From Desulfoluna butyratoxydans (GTDB lineage: Bacteria; Desulfobacterota; Desulfobacteria; Desulfobacterales; Desulfolunaceae): a stretch of DNA of 64,000 nt. The translations under genes and the position numbers were made by a program. Within the stretch, counting starts at the first letter, position 1. Each line of letters starts with the position of its first letter. Of the stretch, positions 1 through 8,514 are shown one piece after another. The stretch lies in NCBI RefSeq assembly GCF_900699765.1, contig NZ_CAADHO010000009.1, positions 62,001 through 126,000 on the forward strand. Direction: 5' to 3'. The notes under the pieces were generated by a model. The model made no database searches and was not told where the DNA came from. It saw only the letters and a list, made by a program, of their open reading frames with translations.

Positions 1-571
1 CGAGGTTCTCCCTGGCGTCGGCAAAGGTGGTCTGCTTGAACTCCCGCTCGCAGATCCAGAGCCGCAGAAAGGCAAGGTAGAGGGTCTCCACCTGGTGGCC
101 TTTCATCTTCTCTTCCAGGATGGCACCCGCCTTGTTGAGTTCCCCCTGGAGGCCCGAGTGGGCATCGGCCCCCTTGCGCTCCCAGGCCGAGGCGAGCTCC
201 AGGAAAGAGGCCAGGTAGTGTTCGGCCAGGTCCTTGACCCGGTCGGATTTTTCGGCGCTTTTCAGGTAGCCTGCCTGCCTGGCCAGGGTGTTGATGGCTT
301 CGGCTTCGTCCTTGAGCCGGGCGATGCCCTCCTTCAGGGTTGCCAGGGCAGCTTCGTCCCGGCTGGCGAGGAATCGGCTCTGGAGTTCCCGGCTTTCGAT
401 GAGCAGGGATTTGACGTCGGCCGCGTTTTCAGCAATTTTCAGCTCCACCTCCATGAGGTTTCCCACGCTTTTTACCGTGGAGCGGACGCAGTACTGGTAG
501 ATACCGATGACACCTAAGAGCAGGAAGATGACAATGCCGAATCCTCCGCCCAGTTTGTAGATCATTTTCAT
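1..571 (-). CDS. Chemoreceptor-like sensor, N-terminal part (cut by window edge)
   Basis: The first 190 residues are visible; the frame is still open at base 1. The protein starts MKMIYKLGGGFG, followed by one hydrophobic segment (about residues 10-25) and a long helical, charged region, the arrangement of the periplasmic four-helix-bundle sensor of methyl-accepting chemotaxis proteins or sensor kinases. The start at 571 is supported by an AAGGAGG box five bases upstream that overlaps the stop of the preceding binding-protein gene, so the two are co-transcribed and probably coupled. The HAMP and output domains lie outside the window, so chemoreceptor versus kinase cannot be decided. The pairing with a glycerol-type binding protein suggests, as inference, that it senses the same ligand. 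Confidence 0.75.
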   Translation of the reverse strand, partial: MKMIYKLGGGFGIVIFLLLGVIGIYQYCVRSTVKSVGNLMEVELKIAENAADVKSLLIESRELQSRFLASRDEAALATLKEGIARLKDEAEAINTLARQAGYLKSAEKSDRVKDLAEHYLASFLELASAWERKGADAHSGLQGELNKAGAILEEKMKGHQVETLYLAFLRLWICEREFKQTTFADARENL

Positions 572-581
572 GGCTGCCTCC

Positions 582-2285
582 TTATCCCCTGTGTTTCCAG
601 GTCTCGATGAGTTTGTCGTAGGGCATGGTCTTTCCCTTTTCATCCGGCACGGGCGCCTTGGGGGCTCCGGGCTGGTTCAGCCAGTAGTCGCGGGATTTTT
701 TGGGGTTGAGTTTCGGCGAGTACCGGGGAAGATCCATGGCTGCCATGAGGTCTTCCATGGCGTGGGCGATGTTGTCCATGGCCTGCTGGGCGGTGATCTC
801 TCCGGCCACGGCCATGCCCACGTTTTTGGCCCACTGGGCCGAAAGGGAGGGGTAGTGGGGAACGTTGGGACCGGTGTCCGTCCACCGGTTCTCCACCGGA
901 GAGCGGTAGAAGGTGATGAGGCCGCCGAATTTTCCTTCGTAACGGTCCAGCTTGGGCGAGAAGATGGTGCTTTTGCGGATGGGGGTTTTGTTTTCAAGGA
1001 ACTTTTTCATGCACACCGATTTGGAAACGCAGAACTGGGCCCAGAGCCAGGCCGCCTTCCGGTGCTTGCCCGTGACCGAGTGTTTGAGGATGGTCCAGCT
1101 GCCGGTGTCCTGATAGCCCACCTTCATGCCCTCTTCCCAGTACTTGCCGTGGGGGGAGGGGGCCACGCGCCACAGGGGGTTGCCCTTGCTGTCCGTTACC
1201 CGGCTCTCCGGGTTGGTGTAGGCGTCTTCCGACAGCCAGGTGGTGTACTGGAAGATGCTCTGGGCGATGCGGCCCTTGGAGGGAACAATGCCCGCCACGA
1301 AAAAGTCCATGTACTCCCCGTACGGGGGGGCGTAGGCCTTCATCCAGTGGATGTATTTTTCCATGGCATAAACTGCGGCCGGGCCGTTGGTGGCACCGCC
1401 CCGGGCCACGGTGGCCCCCACGGGGATCTTGTTTTCCACGCGGATGCCCCATTCGTCCACGGGAAGCCCGTTGGGCAGGCCCTTGTCTCCAGCCCCTGCC
1501 ATGGAGAGCCAGGCGTCGGTGAAGCGCCACCCCAGGCCCGGGGATTTTTTGCCGTAGTCCATGTGGCCGTACACTTTTTTGCCGTCGATGGTCTTGCCGG
1601 TGAAAAATTCGGCGATGTCTTCGTAGGCCTGCCAGTTGATGGGCACCCCGAGTTCGTAGCCGTAGCGCGCCTTGAACTCTTTTTTGAATTGCGGATTGGT
1701 AAACCAGTCGTAGCGGAACCAGTAGAGGTTGGCGAACTGCTGATCCGGGAGCTGAAGCTGATGGCCCTCGTAATCCTGGCCGAACTCCAGGTTGAGGAAG
1801 TCATCAAGGTCCAGGCCAGGGTTGGTGACCGAGGCCCCTTCCCCTTGAATAAAAGCCTTGAAGTCCAGGGCACTGTCCGCACGCAGGTGGGTGCCGATGA
1901 GGTCGGCGTCGTTGACGAAGATGTCGTACTGCTTCTCGTTGGTCTCCATCTGCCGGGTCATGCGGTTCACCACTTCCCCTTCGCCGATGATGTCCACCCG
2001 GACCTTGATGCCGGTGATCTCGGTGAAGGCCTTGGCCAGGACCGCCGCCTCCCACTTGTGGGTGGGGATCCCTTCGGCGCAGGCCCTGATCTCCATGCCC
2101 TTGTATGGGGCGGCTGTCCGGGCGAACCAGGCGAGCTCGTCTTGTTGGTCCTGCCGTGACAGCGCCGAGGGTTGAAGCGCTTTGGCCCATGTTTCGATCT
2201 TCCCGGCCTCTGCCCGGCCGGGGTGTGCGGCCAGCAGGAGCATCATGGCCAGGATGGTGAACCCGTGTTTCTTTGTGTTACGCAT
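582..2285 (-). CDS. ABC transporter solute-binding protein, GlpV-like (glycerol)
   Basis: A 567-residue exported binding protein. The chosen start (MRNTKKHGF) is preceded by GGGAAAGGGAAAG and followed by a signal peptide with hydrophobic core ILAMMLLLAA and a cut near AEA-GK. The mature part resembles family 1 extracellular solute-binding proteins of unusual length (about 570 residues), the group that includes rhizobial GlpV of the glycerol ABC transporter; the segments LSRQDQQDELAWFA and KGMEIRACAEGIPTHKWE fit that group. Its position beside glpF, glpK, tpiA and glpD supports glycerol or glycerol phosphate as ligand. No permease or ATPase genes accompany it in the window; the next gene is a sensor. 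Family confidence is high, substrate is inferred. Confidence 0.8.
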   Translation of the reverse strand: MRNTKKHGFTILAMMLLLAAHPGRAEAGKIETWAKALQPSALSRQDQQDELAWFARTAAPYKGMEIRACAEGIPTHKWEAAVLAKAFTEITGIKVRVDIIGEGEVVNRMTRQMETNEKQYDIFVNDADLIGTHLRADSALDFKAFIQGEGASVTNPGLDLDDFLNLEFGQDYEGHQLQLPDQQFANLYWFRYDWFTNPQFKKEFKARYGYELGVPINWQAYEDIAEFFTGKTIDGKKVYGHMDYGKKSPGLGWRFTDAWLSMAGAGDKGLPNGLPVDEWGIRVENKIPVGATVARGGATNGPAAVYAMEKYIHWMKAYAPPYGEYMDFFVAGIVPSKGRIAQSIFQYTTWLSEDAYTNPESRVTDSKGNPLWRVAPSPHGKYWEEGMKVGYQDTGSWTILKHSVTGKHRKAAWLWAQFCVSKSVCMKKFLENKTPIRKSTIFSPKLDRYEGKFGGLITFYRSPVENRWTDTGPNVPHYPSLSAQWAKNVGMAVAGEITAQQAMDNIAHAMEDLMAAMDLPRYSPKLNPKKSRDYWLNQPGAPKAPVPDEKGKTMPYDKLIETWKHRG

Positions 2286-2652
2286 ACGTCTTTCCCTTTC
2301 CCATTTCAGGTTGCCGAAGGGTCCGGCAGGGCCCGAAGGCATCGTCGTATTACCGTGTACTAAAAAACAGATACCTCATATTTAGAAAAATTATATGGTG
2401 TAGCTTATGTTTGGATAAGCTAAATTTACTTGCTGTGTCTGTGCTAATGTTAGTGTGTGTTTAATACTACCCAATAATGAATTAAAAATCAATGAAATCA
2501 TCGATCAATTGGACTTATCAAGGATCTGTCAAGGGGGTGTATGCTGTTATGTTGTTGTGTATTTCTATGTATTGTACGGGGTTGATGTAGTAGAATTTAA
2601 GTAAAGAATAAATAAGGACGTGTTTTTGTGGTAGGTAATGTGCGGGGAGGGT
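2286..2652. other. AT-rich intergenic region upstream of the GlpV-like gene
   Basis: About 370 bases of distinctly AT-rich DNA without a plausible gene, between gpmI and the binding-protein gene. It probably holds a promoter for the binding-protein/sensor pair, but I see no convincing copy of the GlpR-like operator found upstream of glpF and gap. Confidence 0.5.
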
Positions 2653-2678
2653 GCCGGGGCGTTGGGGTCCGCCCCGGC
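2653..2678 (-). terminator. Hairpin downstream of gpmI
   Basis: A 9-bp perfect stem (GCCGGGGCG / CGCCCCGGC) with an 8-base loop begins 7 bases past the gpmI stop codon. There is no clean T-run on the minus strand, so it may be a terminator lacking a U-tract or a 3'-end stabilising hairpin. Confidence 0.5.
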
Positions 2679-2684
2679 TCAGGA

Positions 2685-4202
2685 TCAAGCCAACAGGCTT
2701 TGACCGGTCATCTCCTCGGGTTGGGGTATCCCCAGGAGAGACAGGATGGTGGGGGCGATGTCGCAGAGGCGACCTCCGTCCCGCAAAGAGGGGGTGTCGG
2801 CGCCCAGGAGGATCAGGGGCACCGGGTTGGTGGTGTGGGCGGTCATGGGGTTTCCTGTGATGGGGTCCACCATGATCTCCGCATTGCCGTGGTCGGCGGT
2901 GATAAGGACAGCTCCGCCGTTTTCCGTGGCGGCGGAAACCACCCTGCCCAGGCAGTCGTCCACGGTTTCAAGGGCCTTGACGGCCGCCTTCATGTCGCCT
3001 GTGTGCCCCACCATGTCCGCGTTGGCGAAGTTGAGCACGGTCAGGTCGTCCGGGGTGGCTGCAAAGCGCTCCACAAAGGTGTCTGTGAGCTCGACGGCGG
3101 ACATCTCCGGTTTCAGGTCGTAGGTGGCCACCTTGGGGGAGGGGATCAGGAGCCTGGTCTCGCCCGGGGCTTCAGCTTCCACGCCGCCGTTGAAGAAGAA
3201 GGTGACGTGGGCGTATTTTTCGGTTTCAGCGATGCGCAGCTGGGTGCGTCCGGCCTCGGCCACCACAGTGCCCAGGGGGCGCTTGGGGGTGACGGGCCCG
3301 AAGGCAACGGAGGTGCCCTTGATGTCGGCATCGTATTCGGTCATGCAGACAAAGTGGATGTCCCGTTTTTCCCGCTGGAACCCTTCAAACTCATCATCCA
3401 CAAAGGCGCGGGTGATCTGGCGTGCCCGGTCCGGGCGGAAGTTGAAGAAGATCACGGCGTCGCCGTCGCGGATGGCCCCTTCGGTCCCTTCAAGGAGCAG
3501 GGGCTCGAAGAACTCGTCGGTGTCGCCCTTGGCGTAGGACGCTTCCACGGCGTGGGCGGCTGTTGCGGCCCGGGCCGGTTCGTTGCCGGTAAGGGTGTCG
3601 TAGGCGTACCGGGTTCTCTCCCAGCGGTTGTCGCGGTCCATGGCGTAGTAGCGGCCGCTTAGGGAGGCCAGGGTGCCCACGCGCATGGTGTGGAAGGTGT
3701 GCTCCAGCTCTTCGATGAAGGAGAGGGCGCTCTGGGGCGGGGTGTCCCGTCCGTCCAGGATGGCGTGGACAAAGACCTGCTCCACCTTGTTGCGGGCGGC
3801 CATGTCCAGAAGGCCCTTGAGGTGGGCCATGTGGCTGTGGACGCCGCCGTCGGAGAGGAGGCCCATGAGGTGCAGGGCCTTGCCCGGCTCCTTGGCACGG
3901 TTTACGGCTTCAAGCAGGGCTTTGTTTTCGAAAAAAGAGCCGTCCTCGATGGCGTGGGTGATGCGTGAGAGGGACTGACGGACCACACGGCCGCAGCCGA
4001 TGTTGAGGTGCCCCACCTCGGAGTTGCCCATCTGGCCGGGGGGCAGCCCCACGTCCTCGCCGCTGGCGGCAAGGGTGGTGTGGGCGGCTTCGGCCATGAA
4101 GCGATCCATGTTGGGGGTGTCCGCATGCTGGACGGCGTTGTAGCGGCAGGGTTTCCCCTCTCCCCAGCCGTCCAGAATGACAAGTGTCACCGGTGTGTTC
4201 AT
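2685..4202 (-). CDS. gpmI: 2,3-bisphosphoglycerate-independent phosphoglycerate mutase
   Basis: Interconverts 3-phosphoglycerate and 2-phosphoglycerate in the cytoplasm. The 505-residue length is typical of the alkaline-phosphatase-superfamily enzyme. Visible motifs are the metal site LDGWGEG near the N-terminus, DTPNMDRF, and the phosphoserine motif PPGQMGNSEVGHLNIG around residues 55-70; late in the protein ITADHGNAE and TTNPVPLILLG complete the metal-binding half. It lies 15 bases downstream of tpiA and is the last glycolytic gene of the glpF-glpK-tpiA-gpmI block, so it is probably co-induced by glycerol. A GC-rich hairpin follows the stop. Confidence 0.97.
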   Translation of the reverse strand: MNTPVTLVILDGWGEGKPCRYNAVQHADTPNMDRFMAEAAHTTLAASGEDVGLPPGQMGNSEVGHLNIGCGRVVRQSLSRITHAIEDGSFFENKALLEAVNRAKEPGKALHLMGLLSDGGVHSHMAHLKGLLDMAARNKVEQVFVHAILDGRDTPPQSALSFIEELEHTFHTMRVGTLASLSGRYYAMDRDNRWERTRYAYDTLTGNEPARAATAAHAVEASYAKGDTDEFFEPLLLEGTEGAIRDGDAVIFFNFRPDRARQITRAFVDDEFEGFQREKRDIHFVCMTEYDADIKGTSVAFGPVTPKRPLGTVVAEAGRTQLRIAETEKYAHVTFFFNGGVEAEAPGETRLLIPSPKVATYDLKPEMSAVELTDTFVERFAATPDDLTVLNFANADMVGHTGDMKAAVKALETVDDCLGRVVSAATENGGAVLITADHGNAEIMVDPITGNPMTAHTTNPVPLILLGADTPSLRDGGRLCDIAPTILSLLGIPQPEEMTGQSLLA

Positions 4203-4217
4203 GGGTACTGCTCCTGC

Positions 4218-4964
4218 TCAGAAGGTGGTCAGACGGTGAAAGCTTGCCGGGTCGAGGCTGGCGCCGCCCACCAGGGCACCGTCGATGTCGGTTTCGGCCA
4301 TGAGCCCGTCGATGGTGTCTGCGTTGACGCTGCCTCCGTAGAGAATGCGCAGTGCGTCGGCTGCCTCCTGGCTGTACAGGTCGGCGATGATGGCTCGGAT
4401 GGCCGCGCAGACCTCATTGGCGTCGGCGCTGCTGGCGGTTTTGCCGGTGCCGATGGCCCAGATGGGTTCGTAGGCGATGACCACGCCGGTGACGTCGGCT
4501 TCGGCAATGCCCAAAAGGCCGTTGACGACCTGGGCCTTGATGACGTCTGCGGTGCGGCCTTCCTCGCGTTCTTCCAGGCTTTCGCCGCAGCAGAGGATGG
4601 GGGTGATTCCGGCCTTGAGGGCGCAGATGGTCTTTTTGTTGACCGAGGCGTCGGTCTCTGCGAAAAGCTGGCGACGCTCGGAGTGGCCGAGGATCACGTA
4701 GGACGCGCCCGTGTCGTTGATCATGGCCGCGGAGATCTCACCGGTGAAGGCCCCTTGGGCTTCGTAATGCATGTTCTGGGCGCCGACGGCAACGCCGGTT
4801 CCGGTAAGGGCGTCGGCCAGGGGGTAGAGCAGGGGGGCAGGGGCGCAGAGCAGGGTGTCGACCCCTTCTCTTACAGGGTTTTCCCCCAGGTAACGGGCAA
4901 AGGCCATGGCCTCGTCCAGGGTTTTGTTCATTTTCCAGTTGCCGGCAATTAAGGGGGTTCTCAT
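4218..4964 (-). CDS. tpiA: Triosephosphate isomerase
   Basis: Interconverts DHAP (made here by GlpD) and glyceraldehyde 3-phosphate, joining glycerol oxidation to lower glycolysis. The 248-residue TIM barrel shows the substrate lysine motif NWKMN at the N-terminus, the catalytic histidine in ILGHSERR, the catalytic glutamate in AYEPIWAIGTG, and the phosphate loop YGGSVN. The start MRTPLIAGNW was chosen over an upstream in-frame ATG because AGGAG lies four bases before it and because family proteins begin there. It sits between glpK and gpmI, with about 230 bases separating it from glpK. Confidence 0.97.
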   Translation of the reverse strand: MRTPLIAGNWKMNKTLDEAMAFARYLGENPVREGVDTLLCAPAPLLYPLADALTGTGVAVGAQNMHYEAQGAFTGEISAAMINDTGASYVILGHSERRQLFAETDASVNKKTICALKAGITPILCCGESLEEREEGRTADVIKAQVVNGLLGIAEADVTGVVIAYEPIWAIGTGKTASSADANEVCAAIRAIIADLYSQEAADALRILYGGSVNADTIDGLMAETDIDGALVGGASLDPASFHRLTTF

Positions 4965-5197
4965 GACACTCCTTTCACGGGTGGTTCGGGTCTGGCAGGT
5001 GTGGCGCCCGGCGAAGCCTGCGTCGCGATGTTCGCAAAGGGCAGGGGTCTGCTGGTAATGCACTGCACCGGGTAAGAGGGGAAGGTGCGTTGCACGGGCG
5101 CCACGGATTCAGCGGTCCCGGTGGTTGCCGCCCGGGATCGACCGGCCATGTCAAGCAGTCTTTCCGGGGCGACAACCAGGGATAGGCAAGGCGTTTG

Positions 5198-6690
5198 TTA
5201 CTTGAACGCCATGGAGGCTTTGACGGCTTTCTGCCAGCCTGCGTAGAGGCTGTCGCGGGTGTCGTCGTCCATGGCAACTTCAAAGGTCTTGTCCTTGTTC
5301 CACTGGGAAGCGATCTCAGCGCGGTTCTTCCAGAAACCGACGGCCAGGCCGGCCAGGTAGGCAGCGCCGAGGGCAGTGGTTTCAACGATGACGGGACGCT
5401 CAACATCGGCGCCCAAGATGTCGCTCTGGAACTGGAGGAGGAAATCGTTGCCCGTTGCGCCGCCGTCCACACGGAGGGTCTTGATGGAGATGCCGGAGTC
5501 GGCTTCCATGGCGGAGAGCACGTCTTTGGTCTGGTAAGCCAGGGACTCCAGGGTGGCACGAACAAAGTGCTCTTTGGAGGTGCCGCGGGTGAGGCCGAAG
5601 ACGCAGCCGCGAACGTCGCTGTCCCAGTAGGGGGTGCCCAGGCCAACGAAGGCGGGGACCACGTAAACACCGTCGGTGGATTTCACACGGTCGGCGTACG
5701 CCTGGCTGTCCTTGGCGTCGGCGAACATGCGCAGGCCGTCACGGAGCCACTGGATGGCGGAACCGGCAACAAAGACGCTGCCTTCAAGGGCGTACTCTAC
5801 CTTGCCGTTTACACCCCAGGCGATGGTGGTGAGCAGGCCGTTTTCGGATTTTACTGCTTTTTCGCCGGTGTTCATCAGCATGAAGCAGCCGGTGCCGTAA
5901 GTGTTCTTGGCCATCCCTTCTTCGTAGCAGGCCTGGCCGAAAAGGGCTGCCTGCTGGTCGCCTGCGATACCGGCGATGGGAATTTCGTAGCCAAAGAAGG
6001 CGTTGGGAGCGGTGGTACCGTACACGTCGGAAGAGGGGCGAACCTCGGGGAGCATGGACGCGGGCACGGTGAGGGCTTCCAGGAGTTCTTCGTCCCAGTC
6101 AAGATCGTAGATGTTGTACATCAGGGTACGGGAAGCGTTGGAGTAATCGGTGACGTGGGCCTTGCCGCCGGTGAGCTTCCAGGTGATCCAGGTGTCGATG
6201 GTACCGAAGAGGAGGTCGCCTTTTTCGGCCTTGGCGCGGGCGCCTTCCACGTTGTCCAGGATCCACTTGACCTTGGTGCCGGAGAAGTAGGCGTCGATGA
6301 GCAGGCCGGTTTTGTCGCGAACGGTGTCGTTCAGGCCTTTGGCCTTGAGCTCGTCGCAGATGCCTGCGGTCTGACGGGACTGCCAGACGATGGCGTTGTA
6401 GATGGGGTTGCCGGTGTGTTTGTCCCATACCACGGTGGTTTCACGCTGGTTGGTGATACCGATGGCTGCGATGTCGTCCCGGAGACGTCTTTGTTGGCAA
6501 GGAGTTCGGCCAGGACAGACTGGACGGAAGACCAGATCTCAAGGGCGTCATGCTCTACCCAGCCGGGCTGGGGGAAGATCTGGGTGAACTCTTTCTGGGT
6601 TACCAGCTGGATTTCGCCTGCTTTGTCGAAGAGGATGGCACGTGAGCTTGTGGTTCCCTGGTCGATGGAGATGATGTATTTTTTTTCCAT
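5198..6690 (-). CDS. glpK: Glycerol kinase, interrupted by a one-base frameshift
   Basis: ATP-dependent phosphorylation of glycerol. The first part (from 6690, MEKKYIISIDQGTTSSRAIL) carries the FGGY phosphate motif DQGTTSSR and runs in frame to about 6482; the remaining frame reads DDIAAIGITNQRETTVVWD and continues to 5198 with the normal C-terminus. The joined product would be 497 residues, the usual GlpK length, and the total of 1,493 bases is one short of a multiple of three. The lost base lies in or beside the GGG/CCC run at 6478-6482. Both halves are otherwise intact, so a sequencing error or very recent mutation is more likely than an old pseudogene. It lies downstream of glpF. Confidence 0.92.
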
Positions 6691-6737
6691 GATTGACTCC
6701 TCAGTATGGGTTGTGCGCGGAGGGCCCCCGAGGAACC

Positions 6738-6762
6738 CCCTGCGGACCGGACAGCCGCAGGG
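6738..6762 (-). promoter_or_regulatory. Intercistronic hairpin between glpF and glpK
   Basis: Perfect 8-bp inverted repeat CCCTGCGG / CCGCAGGG with a 9-base loop between glpF and glpK. There is no T-run, so it more likely stabilises or partly attenuates the message than ends it. Confidence 0.4.
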
Positions 6763-6853
6763 TGGTTTCGGTTAGACGGAGGAACCGTCCGCTGTGTTCA
6801 TTTGCTCTTTTGTTCGGTGTGCAGCAGGGGCCGGAATCGGCCTCCTGATCTTC

Positions 6854-7561
6854 CTACATGACGATGGCCTTGTAAAGCAGGGCACCGGCAACGCCGCCGA
6901 TGATGGGCCCGACAACGGGGATCCAGGCGTAGCCCCAGTCGGAGTCACGCTTGCCTGCGATGGGCATGAAGAAGTGGGTAAGGCGGGGACCCAGGTCCCT
7001 GGCGGGGTTGATGGCGTAACCGGTGGTACCGCCGAAGGAGAGGCCGATGGCGGCAATGAAGAAGCCGACGATGAGGGGGTTCAGGCCTTCGGAGAATTTG
7101 TTGGCGCCGATGCCCAGCAGGCCGAAGACGAGAATGGCGGTGCCGAGGATCTCACTGAAGAGGTTGGCCATGGGGTTGTTGATGGCGGGACCGGTGGCGA
7201 AAACAGCGAGTTTGGCTTCTTTGTCTTCGGTTTCAGCCCAGTGGGGGTAGTAGTGCAGGTAGACCAGGGTGGCGCCGATGAAGGCCCCGATCATCTGGCC
7301 GGCGATGTACATGGGAACATCAGCCCAGGGGAAGAGGCCGATGGTGGCAAGACCGATGGTAACGGCCGGGTTGACATGGGCACCGGAGTATTTCCCCACC
7401 AGGTAAACGGCGAAGGCTACGGCAAAACCCCACCCAAGGGTGATTACGATCCACCCGGAGTCCTGAGCTTTGGATTTGTTCAGCACAACGCCTCCAACAA
7501 CGCCGCATCCGAACAGGGTCAAGATCAATGTTCCAATCAGCTCTCCCAGAAAACTAGACAT
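6854..7561 (-). CDS. glpF: Aquaglyceroporin, glycerol uptake facilitator
   Basis: Inner-membrane channel for facilitated diffusion of glycerol. The 235-residue protein has the six-helix MIP layout and both NPA boxes: GAHVNPAVTIG in the first half and GYAINPARDLGPRL in the second. Aspartate directly after NPAR is the signature separating glycerol facilitators from water-only aquaporins. A GGAGG box eight bases before the ATG supports the start. It is the first gene of the glpF-glpK-tpiA-gpmI block; GlpR-like operators lie 120-380 bases upstream. Confidence 0.96.
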   Translation of the reverse strand: MSSFLGELIGTLILTLFGCGVVGGVVLNKSKAQDSGWIVITLGWGFAVAFAVYLVGKYSGAHVNPAVTIGLATIGLFPWADVPMYIAGQMIGAFIGATLVYLHYYPHWAETEDKEAKLAVFATGPAINNPMANLFSEILGTAILVFGLLGIGANKFSEGLNPLIVGFFIAAIGLSFGGTTGYAINPARDLGPRLTHFFMPIAGKRDSDWGYAWIPVVGPIIGGVAGALLYKAIVM

Positions 7562-7679
7562 ACTCTTTCCTCCAAATCATCTCTTTAAGAACGTCAAGAA
7601 TTTCGCCCGCCTCCATTGCCGGGCATATTGGCTTCCCGTCAAACGTAGCGTTGCGCGAGAAACACTGTTTGTTTGATGT

Positions 7680-7697
7680 ATATTCGAAACCGAAATA
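7680..7697 (-). promoter_or_regulatory. GlpR-like operator 1 with possible glpF promoter
   Basis: ATATTCGAAACCGAAATA matches the local consensus ATGTTCGATAGTGAACAT at most positions. On the minus strand it fills the 15-base spacer between a possible -35 TTGATT (7698-7703) and a possible -10 TATACA (7677-7682), a classic repressor position. The promoter call is inference; the spacer is short. Confidence 0.55.
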
Positions 7698-7710
7698 AAT
7701 CAAGTTAAAA

Positions 7711-7728
7711 ATATTCGAATGTGAAAAT
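7711..7728 (-). promoter_or_regulatory. GlpR-like operator 2
   Basis: ATATTCGAATGTGAAAAT, 31 bases from operator 1 (about three helical turns, centre to centre), the spacing expected for cooperative binding of a DeoR-family repressor such as GlpR. Confidence 0.6.
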
Positions 7729-7922
7729 TTTATCGTTGATGTTTGGTGACTTATAAGGGAACTGGTATGCAATGAGCGACTTTGGGCCGGGATTCAATGC
7801 GTCAGAAAAAAAGGTTTGTCTTTGGCATTTATTGGGAAAAACGGATGACAAGAGGGTGACCCGTGTTCAGGTTCGGCCGCAAGGGGGGAACATTTTCATT
7901 GTGAAAAGTTTCGTTCGGTTTC

Positions 7923-7940
7923 ATGTTCGATAGTGAACAT
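7923..7940 (-). promoter_or_regulatory. GlpR-like operator 3 (best palindrome)
   Basis: ATGTTCGATAGTGAACAT is a near-perfect palindrome (ATGTTC, six bases, GAACAT) and almost identical to the E. coli GlpR operator consensus, which is known to centre on ATGTTCG...CGAACAT. It lies about 360 bases upstream of glpF. Confidence 0.7.
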
Positions 7941-8185
7941 TTGGGCGAAAAATTTAAAATCGCGAACAGAAAGGAGGAAATTGGGGTGAGGCAAAGGGCT
8001 CGCGGGGTGAAGGGGACGCCGTTGAAAGCGGCTCCAAAGGGAACCGATGCGTTTTCAGGGACGATGGTAAAGGGCGGGCGTGCAGCTGGCGGACGGGTGT
8101 TGCAGCTCGGCTGCACGCTCCTGGGTGGGGGCCGGACACATCCGCACCGATGTGTGCCTTTCCCCTGAAAATGGCCGTTGAACGC

Positions 8186-8217
8186 CCGGAAAACGCCTTG
8201 CGCCAGGCATTTTCCGG
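8186..8217. repeat. 32-base imperfect palindrome
   Basis: Arms CCGGAAAA..CCT and AGG..TTTTCCGG around a short loop, in the GC-rich gap between eno and glpF. It could be part of a transcript end or a short dispersed element; no function can be assigned. Confidence 0.4.
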
Positions 8218-8514
8218 CCGTCTCGGGCATGGGGCAGCTACCCCTGTACAGGGGGCCTGCATCCCGAAAAAGGGTGGCAGCGGCCCGGCAAGGGGCGGCC
8301 ACGGAACCCTGCAGGTGGTGAGGAGAACCTTCAGGGTGTGCCATGGTACGCCGCCCCTGCCGCAGGAGGCTGCTCTCGGGGCGTGAATAGTTAAGGTGCG
8401 CCATGCGGTCGTCCGGGAAGATGCTGCCACACCGGGGCTTGCTGTTCCGGTGTGACGGCATGCAACGGCCGCAACGGGATGCTCCTGTTGTTATCCACGT
8501 CCCGTTACTGTCGG

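Larger units (their letters stand above)
7741..8514. other. Long gene-free regulatory gap between eno and glpF
   Basis: The left third (to about 7970) is AT-rich and holds a GlpR-like operator. From 7980 to 8460 the DNA is GC-rich with several hairpins (8101-8115, 8186-8217) but no reading frame with a ribosome site or protein-like composition. An inverted repeat AACGGGA / TCCCGTT (8473-8479, 8500-8506) lies just past the eno stop and may form part of its transcript end. What the 0.5-kb GC-rich stretch does is unknown. Confidence 0.5.

Noticed and set aside
570..2159. Long open frame on the plus strand opposite the GlpV-like gene
   Set aside because: It is the antisense shadow of a well-supported binding-protein gene; its composition (glycine/valine/histidine rich, no ribosome site) is typical of antisense frames in GC-rich DNA.
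2285..2620. GlpR-like operator upstream of the GlpV-like gene
   Set aside because: Searched by eye for TTCGA..TGAAC-type halves in the AT-rich region; none matched more than half the consensus.
7829..8461. 210-codon minus-strand frame in the eno-glpF gap
   Set aside because: No ribosome site, proline/arginine-rich random-looking composition, spans GlpR-like operator 3 and several hairpins; better explained as noncoding.
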